Positions 1 through 10,891 of a stretch of 64,000 bases of DNA are shown here, in pieces; position 1 is the stretch's first letter, and the number at the start of each line of letters is the position of its first letter. Location of the stretch: assembly GCF_021134715.1 (NCBI RefSeq), contig NC_060019.1, positions 6,324,001 through 6,388,000 of the forward strand. The letters are read 5' to 3'. Origin of the DNA: Daphnia pulex (Eukaryota; Arthropoda; Branchiopoda; Diplostraca; Daphniidae). Under the pieces are notes generated by a model. The model searched no databases. It saw only the letters and a list, made by a program, of their open reading frames with translations, and was not told where the DNA came from. A program made the translations under genes and the position numbers.

Positions 1-135
1 ATCATGACGGACATAAATCGTTTAGTCTAAAAAAACAACAAAATATTTAAAAAAACGATTCTTTCGAAAATAACCACTTTGCAATGGAACGCAACATATT
101 TCTTACATCCTGCCCTCCAATTCCATCTAGATGAC

Positions 136-143
136 TATATAAA
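136..143 (+). promoter_or_regulatory. TATA box of the tnp2-like pseudogene, copy 1
   Basis: TATATAAA lies 43 bp upstream of the first ATG (179). The same box at the same distance is kept in the second copy at 50623-50630. The surrounding 30 bases are almost identical in both copies. This is a plausible core promoter by position and motif; activity is inferred. Confidence 0.4.
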
Positions 144-178
144 TGTATCACTCTTCACTATTGTCATTGCCAACTGCA

Positions 179-1036
179 ATGAATAAGCGAAAGGTTAAAG
201 TGTTTGTAGGTACAAGGCAGAGAGCCCAAAGACCAAGAAAAGCTATTGATTAAAAATTAAAGGAGTATGACAATGAGAGTGAAAATGAGGAACTGGTTAA
301 TTTTCAAATATTAACTTCAGACAATTCGAATGGAATTTTGTATGTTAGTGGTAGTGATCTTCCGAGTCAAGATAAACTGTTTGAGGGAGCACCAGTTGGT
401 TTGGATACTGATGCTTATATGTTTCTTATGATTCTGAGCCTGAAGGTGATAATAGTTTTTTGTTTGATGATAACTCAAGCCTTTTTTATTTAGAGCCAGA
501 AGAGGTTGCTGATAGTTTGAACGACTTAGACGGCGATGATGATCAGGATGATTGGAATGATTGGGATTTGTATCTTCAAGATGTAGACGAGGGTTTAAGT
601 GTCATTGATAGGCAGCAATTGTTCCGAAAACGTATTGCCCATCGGGCTGCGGACTTGAACGTCTCCAGGGACAGTGTAAACAAGCTTTTGGCCGTCTTTA
701 GAACTGATCTTTCTCTGTTTTTTCTCTTAAAAAAATTACAGGACACTGTTAGGATTTCCACAGAAAGTGAACACCGTTGAAGTAAGCCCTGGAGGATACT
801 TCAAGTTTAATGTTCTTGATGGTATCACTAGTTCTTTAGACTTGATCAATGCGTCTTTTGGATCTCGTGACGTCGTTCTAAAAATCAAAATTGGATGTGA
901 TGGAATGCCTTTTAGCAAAAGTACGAATTCCCAATTTTGGCCAATTCTCGGACTTATTGTAATGGAAGGAACTAAGCCCTTCAAGATCGGGTTTTATTAC
1001 GGACCATCGAAACCTTATGATGCAAATGATTATCTA
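179..1036 (+). pseudogene. tnp2-like transposon-derived protein, 5' part, broken (copy 1)
   Basis: The reading starts at ATG 179 with a basic stretch, stops at TAA 251-253, and continues as an acidic region (460-780, rich in D/E/W) and then a second frame (from about 767). The second frame carries the family signature: a GGYFKFNVLDG-type block, a short I-x-G-C-D-G-M-P block, KSTNSQFWPILG, and KPFKIGFYYGPSKP. Similar blocks occur in widespread uncharacterised arthropod proteins that resemble plant tnp2/EnSpm-type transposases; I recognise the pattern but not a named family. The gene is cut at 1036, where foreign sequence begins, and its 3' end reappears at 14446. The change of frame near 735-760 is shared with the other copy. 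Confidence 0.6.
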
Positions 1037-1050
1037 GGGTCAAACGCTTA

Positions 1051-1529
1051 TCAAAATAGGGTCAAACGCGGTCAACGACAGTAGAGTCAAGGTAAGCGTG
1101 GTTCATAAAAAAAGAAGGAGGAATGACTTTTATCAAGGCCAGCAAGAGGGCAATAAACCAACGAGGAAAACTGTTTAGCCAAGAACTAGGGCACTGATAG
1201 ATAATTCTTACATTATTCACCTTCCCATATAATTTAAATTTTTTGGAAATCATGATTAGAATTCAAGACAACGCATTGTCTTAAGTTTATTCAATTTTTC
1301 AGTTTTTATAATAGTGACTGGTTAATATTTTATTTTTGTTTTTTGTTTTTAAGTTTTTTGGGACGATAAATTATTATTGACTCAATTTTTAAAAATAATG
1401 ATGCATTTAAAAATGCAAGAGTGCGCATGAGCGATTGAGCGTTAAGTAATGATTTTCGTTTTTAATATTTGTAATTCGTTACCGCAATACGAAGACATAG
1501 CTTTGTTTGTGGCAAGTTTTTGTCTGATT
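1051..1529 (+). repeat. Left arm of a ~480-bp inverted repeat
   Basis: This stretch is the reverse complement of 13429-13911 with scattered mismatches and small indels. Recognisable shared landmarks are the outer GGGTCAAACGCGGTCAACGAC, a run near aaagaaggaggaatgac, and the inner gacatagctttg block. The motif AGGGTCAAACGC also occurs once more just outside the arm at 1036-1047. The two arms enclose about 12 kb and the outer end lies 15 bp from the point where the tnp2-like gene is broken, so the arms may be termini of a large inserted element. No clean target duplication is visible. Confidence 0.65.
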
Positions 1530-1588
1530 TGGTTATACATCGTATGCTGTATGAGTAAGTCCTATTTGGGAAAAAGATAATGTAATTT
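1526..1588 (+). repeat. 63-bp direct repeat, first copy
   Basis: Matches 3554-3616 with one mismatch (tggttatacatcg versus tggttatatatcg). It abuts the inner end of the left inverted arm but is absent from the right arm. The 2 kb between the two copies may be an insertion or a duplication product. Confidence 0.7.
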
Positions 1589-2226
1589 GATCATTTTTCA
1601 TGTTCTTCATCTCCGTCATATGATGAGATTTCGGAATCACTTGCCATTGTAGTGGAACCAGCTTTATCGAAAACAATTATGAAGGTTTAATCACGATATT
1701 TATGTGGAAGAAGTAAGCAAAAATACAGACACGTTTTCCTTCATCGTCCGCTATATGCTGTAGTCGTTTGCTTAAACCTTGCCAGATATTCTTTAATGAC
1801 GATTTTTTTTAACCAGTGGCGAATGCCAAATTTAATTGATAAATTAATCAACAGCATTTTTTTAGAATTAGCTTTCATTGGCAAAGGCCTAGTATTTTGC
1901 ACTTTTTCCTATTTTTAACCAATTATTTGTAATTGGCAACCCCAGCTTTCTAACGACGCTGTTTGACCATGGACTACTTAACTTAACAAAATGACGGTGA
2001 CAGTGACAGACGTCTGCTTTAGCTTGTATTCTTTATTTTTATTCTTTTCATTAATTTAAATTGTAATCAAGCATAAAAGAAATTTTCTTAGTTCATCAGG
2101 TATCATATTTTCTAGCCCTAGCTGTATTAATATTTTAGTTGTGTTAACCATTTTAATAAACATGATAATCAATTCTCTGTTTCTGTTCTAGGGAGTTTGA
2201 ACCAACATATTAAATTAATTATTGTC
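1589..2226. other. AT-rich non-coding stretch, nothing recognised
   Basis: No conserved reading frame, RNA gene or repeat was recognised in this interval. Confidence 0.5.
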
Positions 2227-2852
2227 GCTGTACCCCTTATTTTTTAATTACACAATTCTGGGTGATATGGCATCATCATATCATCTCGTCCATAAACAAG
2301 CAGCAGGTAGAAACCAGAAGCACACTGTGATTTCCTTATGATTTTCATTTGATTTGCTTTCACAGAATTATGTCATTTACGTGTGAGGAAAATATCACGA
2401 GCCCAAATTTCCTACACTTTTCAAAGGGAAGGGCTGTCCAAAAAACTTTTAACAATTTGCATGTTTTTATTTGTTGCGGTGACTTTGATGCTTATCAAAG
2501 TAAAAGAAGAAATGAAGTCACATGAAATTCCAATAAATCACAAACCTTTTGCTGCACCCCTTTTTTAATTAAACGTAAATTCTGAGTGATATGGCAAAAT
2601 CATATCCTATCTTCCACAAACAATCAGCAGGTATAAACTAGAAGCACAATAGGATTTTCTCGTATCTCTTTTCTTTTTTTTTACAGATTTTATTCATTGA
2701 CGTGTACGGAAAACATCACAAGCACAAATTATTACCTACATTGTCCTAAGGCGAGGGCTCTCCAAAATATTTTAACAATTGGCATGTTTTTTTATTTGTT
2801 GCAGTAATACTTCGACTACTATCTAAGTAAAAGCAGAAAAGAAGGCTCATTT
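2227..2852 (+). repeat. Tandem duplication of a ~320-bp unit
   Basis: Unit 1 spans 2227-2550 and unit 2 spans 2551-2852. Shared landmarks in the same order are gctg(t/c)accccttat, ctg(g/a)gtgatatggca, agcagcaggtag versus atcagcaggtat, a run near gtgtgaggaaaatatcacgag versus gtgtacggaaaacatcacaag, and gcatgtttttatttgttgc. Identity by eye is roughly 70-75 percent, so the duplication is old. A 61-residue frame in unit 1 is not kept in unit 2, so coding is unlikely. Confidence 0.65.
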
Positions 2853-3553
2853 AATTTGAAAATTGTCTTATTAAAGGTGTGGCTTAATTTGAATCTTTAA
2901 ATAAATCAATATACAAAATGTGTTATTTGTGACGAAAGTGGGCCATTTAAGTTTAATAAAAAATAAAAAATTCTTTGTTAAAGGTATAAATGAAGCGAAG
3001 TAATCAAACTATAAACTGCCTTCAGGATTATGGGATAATCGAGTTCGATGGAGAAGAATAAAAAACAGAGAAAATGTACAAGCAACTGGTACGGTAGCAA
3101 CGTCTCATAGTTTTCGCAGAACTGAACCCTAATTTTATGTGATAGAGTAAGACAACACACAGTAGCAGGTCGGATACTTTCACTTATTTTGCTGGACCAT
3201 CATTATTTGGGCCGTGTCCTCCTTTCTTGAAAAATTGAAATCTTTGCTAATGTTTTTCTTAGTCTCTCCTTCCCACTGCTTTTTCTAGCGTTGCTCAATA
3301 TCTCACTCATTCTTCGTACGACGTAATAGTCATGTCCTTCATTAAATAGGATTTTTTAAAAATAATCCACGTCTCAAAAGAGAAGTGATATGAACACCGC
3401 GAAATATTAGCATTAACTGAATAATTGTAATTGAACGTTCACCAAGTTTCTCTTCTTGCTGATGGGTAGGCTCCAGCCGTAAAGCATTTCTTTTTTTGCA
3501 CATTTTTTAGGGGAAAAAATTCCAAACCGTTCCTTTCATCATTCTTCAAATAT
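2853..3553. other. Non-coding stretch, nothing recognised
   Basis: Low-complexity AT-rich DNA with no frame or RNA gene that I can support. Confidence 0.5.
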
Positions 3554-3616
3554 GATTTGGTTATATATCGTATGCTGTATGAGTAAGTCCTATTTGGGAA
3601 AAAGATAATGTAATTT
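3554..3616 (+). repeat. 63-bp direct repeat, second copy
   Basis: Second copy of the repeat at 1526-1588, one mismatch. It is followed within 10 bp by a small hairpin (TTCCGCAC, loop TTTG, GTGCGGA; 3622-3640). Confidence 0.7.
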
Positions 3617-3866
3617 AATAATTCCGCACTTTGGTGCGGATACCGGCGGGTACATAGCTTATAAGAACGTATGCATTGCTTCGCATTGATTTATGTTGAG
3701 GTACATATTGGCTTTCCGCAAAGGTTGCAGGAGTTAATGCGAGTTAATGTGTATTTCATTTTTGAAATTATTATGTGACTGGCAATCTGCTTAAATAATT
3801 GACGGACCACACATGGACAACTGTGGATTGTCCTAGTCGAATGGATAATATAAGTCCAATAATTGT

Positions 3867-4322
3867 GGGTCTGGTTTATTAGCTAAGTTAGCTAGTCGAC
3901 ATCCGTTAATAGATATTTTTGATTAGCTTGTCTAGGCTATTATATATGTTTTTGATTCGCGAGTGCATTCGCTAATCCAGTTTATTTTAGCAAATGCACT
4001 CCTAATCGGGACTTCATTAGCGAATGCATTCGCTAAACATATGTGAATTAGCCAATGCAGTATAGCTAATCTGCACTCTATTAGCGATACCATTCGCTAA
4101 TTTTTCAAATTAAGAAGTTTGGTCCCAAAACGATACCAAACGATATTAGCGAATGAACTCTCAAATTAAATTTCATTAGCGAAAGCACTGGCTAATAGAT
4201 AACTCCAAATAACAAATCAACTCGCTAACGCTCGTCAATACATTCTCCGTTTGCTAATCAAAAACATCTATTACCCTAACGGATTTCGACTAGCTAACTT
4301 AATAGCCAACCATGAAGTCCCG
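3867..4322. mobile_element. 456-bp non-autonomous TIR element (MITE) with 8-bp target duplication
   Basis: The element is flanked by the direct repeat ATAATTGT at 3859-3866 and 4323-4330. The first ~60 bases (GGGTCTGG... through TTTTTGATTAGC) match the reverse complement of the last ~70 bases (CGGGACTTC... through TTTTTGATTAGC), giving long imperfect terminal inverted repeats. The interior consists largely of palindromes built on ATTAGCGAATGCATTCGCTAA and relatives. An 8-bp duplication fits hAT elements; MULEs usually make 9 bp, and the ninth base here is A on the left and G on the right. No coding capacity. Confidence 0.75.
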
Positions 4323-4330
4323 ATAATTGT

Positions 4331-5099
4331 TAAATCATGTTTACTGGATAATTTGCCTATCAAATCACGTGCGATCACGTGAATACATCCATCCGGGGTG
4401 ACTTTGGCAATTTCCAGTGTGTCAACGAAATATATCACGAGGAGAAAATATGTCTCCTTCCACATCGAATTCTGCGCTGGGTTTTTTTATTTCCATCTTT
4501 AAAAATATGTTTATATTTGACCAGAGAGCGCTTGATTGCTCTTTCGTTGCATGAGTCGTGAGCGGCTTTTTTATTTAAAACTTTTCAAATGTCGAACGAC
4601 AAAGAAAAAAAAAACAATGAGTCGAGAACTCGAGAACAAAGTATTATATTTTTCGCCGTGAAAAGAAAAGAGAGAGAGCCAGCATATATACCCGATATTA
4701 TACATTGACGTTATCGACTATTTTCTGAAATGGATTTTTGTAAAAAGTGTATGAAATAAAACTGTCATTTAGAAATGGTAAAATCAATGGAATAGACAAT
4801 GGACGCGTTCAACCGCGGTCGCACACCAGGGACTAAACCCGTTTTTCACGTGTGAGTAAAACGAGCTCAAATTAGTATATCCTCTTGTCTAAACGGAGCG
4901 TTGGTTTCCAAGTATATATATACACAGAAAGACGATATTTACGAGATCAATTTCTTAGGTAGCCTATTAATTAATCTAATTCTTTAGATATTTTTTAATA
5001 AAATCTATATTCCCTTTACGTTTCTTATTTTCTATTTGTGATAAATATGCTTCAGTTACTGCAACTCGTTTATAACATCCAGCATTATAGTTATTTTTA
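4331..5099. other. Non-coding stretch, nothing recognised
   Basis: Two overlapping opposite-strand frames of about 60 codons at 4271-4561 have no recognisable features and look like chance. No RNA gene seen. Confidence 0.5.
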
Positions 5100-5108
5100 C
5101 CTTACAAT
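5100..5108 (+). repeat. Target-site duplication, left (CCTTACAAT)
   Basis: CCTTACAAT here matches the nine bases directly after the poly(A) tail at 10658-10666. This delimits the retrotransposon insertion. Confidence 0.8.
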
Positions 5109-5355
5109 CTCGAAAGGGATCGTCGTCTGCTATGATAGCACTTAGACGTAATTTTAGCTCTCGCTCTTAATTTAAATTTTAAGCTGACTTTAGATCTTAT
5201 TAAATTGAGCTTTGGCTCAATTTAAAGACCGAAGAATAGTGCATCGAATGGTGTGTTTTATTCTGTAAAACGTGCAAAATCGGTAATCTCTCAATCTCTA
5301 CTTAAGCCAGCGATGGTCAGGCCTACACATATCTTGCCTCTGGCAAAATATTGTT

Positions 5356-6594
5356 ATGGTAAGACCTGAGTCTCGTTGTTCCCCCAGTGGATATCCACTC
5401 TCTGGCATGCCAGAGAACGAGATTATGAAGCTAGATGGGACTGCAGGAGAGGCCAGCAGTAGTGGAGGTAAAAAATGTTCTAACAGTAAGTGTCTAAAAG
5501 CAATTACACGATCAGGTCCAGGTAACTACAAATACTGCTCTACGCAATGCAAAAACATATGTGCTGTATTGCGTAATAGAGACAGGTCCAATAGTATCTC
5601 GTCTCAAAAACGCCAACGTACAGAAAGTGTAGAGTACAGCCAAATGTCAACTGAGGATTTTATTAACATAATTAAGGTATTAGAAGCAGAAAATATTGAA
5701 CTAACAGATAAAAATAACCAATTGCAAGCAGAGAGGGATAAAATACTTATCCAGATCGGTAAAGGTACTCTTGACTGGATTATTAAAAAGAAAGAAGGGG
5801 GCAACAGAGTGCCTTTCGAGGAATCGTAAAAAACAACATACGCCGGGGTTGCTAAACCAGTAACACTAGTTACAAAACTTGACCCAGAAGGTGACACTAC
5901 TGTCTTCGATGAGAAATCAATGAATAAGCTGTTCAAAAGCAACAACCAGTGGCCAACACTAGAACACTTCTCAAAGAAAAACAATCAAGCCAGACTAGTC
6001 TTTAACAACGAAGCAGACGCTAAAAAGGCCGAAAAGATTTTGAAAGAGGATCCGAAGTTAACTGGAACGGTAAAATCAATCTCTGAACATAAACTTAATT
6101 ATCCGGTTGTAGCACTAGCTACCGGAACCGATAAGCTCGAAGAACTTAAAGCGGAGATTGAATACTGTAATGAGGCGTTAAAAGGTAATATAAGTAGCAT
6201 CAAAATACTGTCAAGAGAGAAAAGACACCTCAAAATTTATGTGACGTCTAAAGAAGCACAAATGGCCATTTTAAAAGTGGGTATAATACACACAAACATC
6301 AACGGTTTTAAGAGACACAGTGTCAGAGCTATGGATCTAAACCGAGAAATAAGAACATGTTACAGGTGTCATAGTTTGGGACATATCTCCTCCAATTGCA
6401 ACTCAGCATCTGAAGTCTGCGGTAAGTGTGCCGAAAAGACACACAGGACGAGTGAGTGTGTTCATTTGGATAGCAAGTTTAAGTGTGTTAACTGCAAAAA
6501 CGGTAAGCACAAATCGGACGACCCCAAATGCCCAGAGAGAGTTAAAGCAGTAGAACGGCTTAAGAAACTCCTATCTTATGGTATAGGCTGGTAA
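5356..6594 (+). pseudogene. Non-LTR retrotransposon ORF1 (gag-like, zinc knuckles) with one premature stop
   Basis: One frame runs from ATG 5356 to TAA 6592, interrupted by a single in-frame TAA at 5827-5829. The N-terminal part has a Cys cluster (KKCSNSKC ... YKYCSTQCKN), followed by a coiled-coil-like stretch rich in E/K/Q/L (residues ~95-140). After the stop comes a typical K-x-T-Y-A-x-V-A gag junction, an RRM-like core, and three Cys/His knuckles near the end (CYRCHSLGHISSNC, CGKCAEKTHRTSEC, CVNCKNGKHKSDDPKC). ORF1 proteins of this kind bind the element RNA in ribonucleoprotein particles. The stop falls between coiled coil and RNA-binding region, so only one point change broke the frame. 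Confidence 0.85.
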
Positions 6595-6595
6595 A

Positions 6596-9500
6596 AATAA
6601 TTTTAATAAGCTTAATTGTAAAAAAATCAACCTACAACATTCAAAATCCGCCACCCTTCACCTATGTAAGTTACTAGTTGAATTAAAGATAGATATAGCG
6701 TTAATCCAAGAACCCTATGCTAAACGTAACATTTTGAATGATGAAATTCAGATTCCTTCGGTGCCTGATGTGTACGCAGTTCATCATAGCCTTAATGAGG
6801 ACCATGCGTATGGTGCTGCCATACTAGTAAGAAAAGTGCTCGTGGCCAGGACCGTAGCGTGCATGTCCAGCAATGAAGGAATTGGAATTCAATTAAGTTC
6901 CATGAGTAAAAACCCCGTATATTTGTTTTCGGTGTACTGTCGTCCATCACACAAAAATCTCGGTTCAATTATTGACCCGATGGCATCTTAAACTCTTATC
7001 AATGGATCTAAAACATACCCTTATCAGTATGGACTCAAACGCCAGAAACAAACTATGGGGTAGTAAAATAACAGACAAAAAGGGTAAAGAACTAGAGGAT
7101 TTTATCCGTCACCAGAATCTTAATATTTTGAACACCCCCAAAGAAAACTTGCACTATATCCCCAGAAAAACAGCTATGGTGGATGTGACGATTAGTGGAG
7201 ATAAGGTAAAAGTGGAAAACTGGAAATATCTCATAGTAGAATCTTTGTCTCGAACCATCCCTACATACAATTCCAACTAGTGCTAGAAAATAACGTCACC
7301 AAAGCACCCTCCCGGAAACGGGTTCCTAAACTAACAAATCTAGATAAAACCATTTTCAAAGAAAGACTAAAAACGAGGTAAAAAAATTAAAAAATAATGT
7401 AAACTGGTCCGCAGTTGTAACAAGCAGAGACTTAGATCACATTATAACCGATATTACTCACATTATAGCTGAAACCGCTGTGCAGAGCCTGTTACACCAG
7501 AAAGAAAAGAAGCGCAGCAACCTTGATTTCTGGACCCCGGAGCTAACAACATTAAGAACGCAGGTGCGTAAAGACAAGAATATCAGAGATAACCTAAGAA
7601 AGGCGTGTGAGAATAGAGGTAACAATGATAAGCGTCCGCACAGTGAGATGTCAAAAGAAGAAACAAACTACATCAAATCCAAAGCTAAGTACCAAAAACA
7701 CCTAAGATTCAGTAAAGACAAGTCTTTCAACACTTTCTGCTCGACAAATATGAACAAAGACCTGTTCAACAGCCTAAAAACACTATCAAAAAGACAGGTG
7801 GGTGGTGAACTTCCTTCCGAGCTCCTAGTAGGCAATAAAACTATTACAGAGAAAGATTGGTCCAGTCCAGGAAGAAATAATCAATAATTATTTATATCAG
7901 AAATCTAACTAAGAAGACAGAATACCACCTCCAGTCACAGAAGAAGAACTTCAGCATGGTGTTTTCACTTTAAATTTGAGCTCTGCCTGTAGAACAAACG
8001 GTATCAGTATCGATTTGATTCAGTATTCTTATAAAATCTTAAATGCAACTCTATCGTCACTTTATAATAAGTGTATTAGTCTGGAATACTGATGAGATAC
8101 TATCCAACAAAATGGAAAGTAGCTAAAGTCACAGTTCTGAAAAATCCGAACAAAGATTCATATAAAAATGTTAAAAGTTTCAGACCAATCAATGTTCTCA
8201 ACTCAATAGCAAAAATACTGGAAAAAATACTCTATGGTCGCTTGTCATGGCTATCCGAAGAATACAATTGGTTCTGGAAAAATCTGCACAGTATTAGACC
8301 AGGACTATCAACTGAAACTGCAATGCATGAACTCACAAATACAGTAGAAGGTAATTTTAATAAAAAAATATTCACAACAGTAGCTTTTCTTGATGTAAGT
8401 GGTGCCTTCGACTATACCTGGCCAATAGAAGTTCTAGCAGCCTTAAGCAAGAAAAAATGTCCACTTCACCTCTTACAAATAATTGAAAGTCTTTTTTACA
8501 ACAGAACGGCCATCTTGGAAACAGAGCCCCGTGTGCTATCCCCTTTCCTTTGGATAATTCTAGTGGAAGAAATAATCAATTCGACGTTCTCCTTTCCGTT
8601 CAAAATCATAGGTTATGCAGATGACATAGCCATAATAAGTATGCACAGGTTTCTTGAATAGCAATACAAAATCTAGAAATAACGTGTAGCGAAATTGTGA
8701 CGAAGTGTGAAAATTTCCTCCTAGAAATTAATCCACTCAAGTCTATTTTCATGATTTTTTCTAAAAAGAACGTAATAGACAACAGCACAATCAAAATTAA
8801 AGATAACCAAATCAAACCAGTAAACACTACTTGGGGTGTGGGTTTTGAATTCGGCTCAAAACTAAACTGGAAGTCCCATATAACATCGTATCATCGTGTC
8901 ATAAGTGCCAGGGAATTCAAAGACTGATCCATGCACTTGGAAAATGTTTGCGACTTCTTCTGGGGCATAGAAACAGTCAAAATTCTTACCCTATACAAAG
9001 CTATAATTATCCCCAAAATACTCTATGGCGTTTCCATCTGGTGCCACTCTTCTCTGAAAAAATATGTCACAAAAAATCTCATGGCTGTACAAAGAACAAT
9101 GCTAAAACTCATAACACGTTCCTTCAAATCGGTCCCAACAACCTCTATGTTAATATTAGCAAATCTTTTACCGATCAACCTCACAGCCTTGGAACTTTCG
9201 TACACAAGAAAAATATCTTTTTCAAATCTCGCTTTTACTCTGTCTTCTCTTAAGGCTATCGGGAAAGTTCTCCCGGAAACCAAAATACAAACTCCACTAG
9301 ACTACCCAAGAAAATACTTCTCACCAAATCATCCACCATGGTCAACATTGAAACTAGACTTCGTCAACGCTCCCAGTCCTCTACCCTTATTACCCAGCGA
9401 CAGTGAAACGCTCCATATTCATCAAGGCGTCTCTAAAACAGAAGCAGGCACTGGGGTAGCAATTGTATGCTGCTCGCAAAAGGAAGGTGTATATACACAA

Positions 9501-10274
9501 AAACAGTCTCTATCTTGCAACACCACGACTATTCAAGCCGACGAACTGCATGGCCTTCATCTAGCTCTAAAATACTCCCAATCAAATAGATCACGTCAAA
9601 AATTTTTTTATCTCTTCACTGCCTCCAACACAGCACTCAAAATCTGCACTATAGACAGTAAAATCAGCAATACAGCCAAACTCTGTCGCGACTTACTTCA
9701 CGAGCTTTTCGGCGACGTAATCCTGAATCTAGTGTCACAGGTTTCATCAGAAAGATCCACAACAGCCAAACAATTAGCCAAAGAAGCAATTCAAAACTTC
9801 AATAACACATCAACCGAAATCACCTGGTCACCTACACTACTTAAAGCAAATGTTAGATCCAAATTGCTGGAAGTATGGCAGAAAGATTGGAGCATATGCA
9901 CTTCTGGCTCTCTCACGCGGCAATTATTTCCACACCACAAAGATGCAGCATTCCTAAAAAATAAATTCATTCAGCACGAAGTCACACAAGTTCTTACGGG
10001 CCATTTTCAACTGAAGCAGCATCTCCATAAAATCGGAAAATCGTCCTCTCCACTTTGCGAATGCGGAGAGGAAGAAGAAACAGTCACCCACTTTCTCTTC
10101 AAATGCCAGCGTTTTGCTGACAACAGAATTGAGTTAGAAAATTTCTGCAAACAAAACAATAAAGTGTTTCCCCCAAAATTAGAAGATATCCCAAGGCAAA
10201 ATGATTTTTGGAACGCAACGAAAAGATATATATTCAACACGAAAAGACTAAAATTCCAGGATTCTGCCCGATAG
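6596..10274 (+). pseudogene. Non-LTR retrotransposon ORF2 (endonuclease, RT, RNase H), frameshifted
   Basis: The apurinic-type endonuclease begins at about 6605 (NKLNCKKINLQHSKSAT, then ALIQEPYA) and ends in a shifted frame (SMDSNARNKLWGS, 7030-7070). The reverse transcriptase follows: FLDVSGAFD (motif A) and GYADDIAI (YADD box, 8614-8625) are intact, but the GxPQG part of motif B is missing, so a short in-frame deletion lies between RTAILET and RVLSPFLW. The RNase H region (about 9410-9800) has lost catalytic acids: the expected T-D-G-S reads H-Q-G-V-S and the S-D-S site reads T-A-S. The C terminus keeps the CxC-x9-H-x4-C knuckle (CECG...HFLFKC). Frame changes occur near 6985, 7280-7480 and 8670, with stops near 7887 and 8928. 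Confidence 0.85.
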
Positions 10275-10657
10275 CTCCCTCGTCCCATCGACAGATTTTT
10301 CTTTTTCTTCCATCTGATGTATTATCTCCTCTCTATCAACTACGTCGAGTTTCTTTTTTTATTTTCCCTCGGTCATATTAACTTTTCATCTTATCAATTT
10401 TTCGACCTTAACTATACGAGTTACTATTTCCCCCACTCGCTCCTATACATATTTCCCCGCAGGCTCTTCTGCTATTGCATAATATTTTACCAAAATGTAA
10501 ACAAAATGAAAGATAATTTTAGTGCATTTCTCAACTATTATCTCCCTCTGTGATGTTTTCTTTGACCAATCTCAGTCTTAATAAGATGCATGTATAGTAA
10601 ATGGGCGAAGGCAACACTCAAGTCTGAGTAGGCCTCAACAATAAAAAAAAAAAAAAA
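10275..10657 (+). other. 3' UTR and poly(A) tail of the non-LTR element
   Basis: Pyrimidine-rich 3' sequence without coding signature, ending in 15 A residues at 10643-10657 directly before the target duplication. Confidence 0.75.
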
Positions 10658-10666
10658 CCTTACAAT
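10658..10666 (+). repeat. Target-site duplication, right (CCTTACAAT)
   Basis: Exact repeat of 5100-5108, immediately after the poly(A) tail. Confidence 0.8.
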
Positions 10667-10891
10667 TGCTTATAATGTACGTAGTACATAGAGACGTGGA
10701 AGTAATATAATCTCACAACATATAAATAACTAGCACACAATTTTTTAAAGCAATTAAATAAAAAAATTGGTTTTAGGGCAGAAAATTGAGAAAATAATTA
10801 TGTTTTTTTTCAATTAAATGGTTGCAATTTCATGTTTATTCGGATTCAGACGAATACACTCTACGATAAAACATTAAACCTTTTTATGAAT

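Larger units (their letters stand above)
5109..10657 (+). mobile_element. Full-length, decayed non-LTR retrotransposon (RNase H-bearing, I/LOA/R1-like)
   Basis: The 5.55-kb element runs from just after CCTTACAAT to a poly(A) tail at 10643-10657, followed by the duplicated CCTTACAAT. It has a ~250-bp 5' leader, a gag-like ORF1 with zinc knuckles, an ORF2 with endonuclease, reverse transcriptase, RNase H and a terminal CCHC-type knuckle, and a ~370-bp 3' UTR. The presence of an RNase H domain and the INLQHSKSAT start of the endonuclease point to the I/LOA/R1 group of clades; I cannot place it further by eye. Several frameshifts and stops show that it is dead. Confidence 0.9.

Noticed and set aside
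4271..4561. Short genes after the MITE
   Set aside because: About 60 codons on each strand, overlapping the MITE end, with no recognisable sequence.
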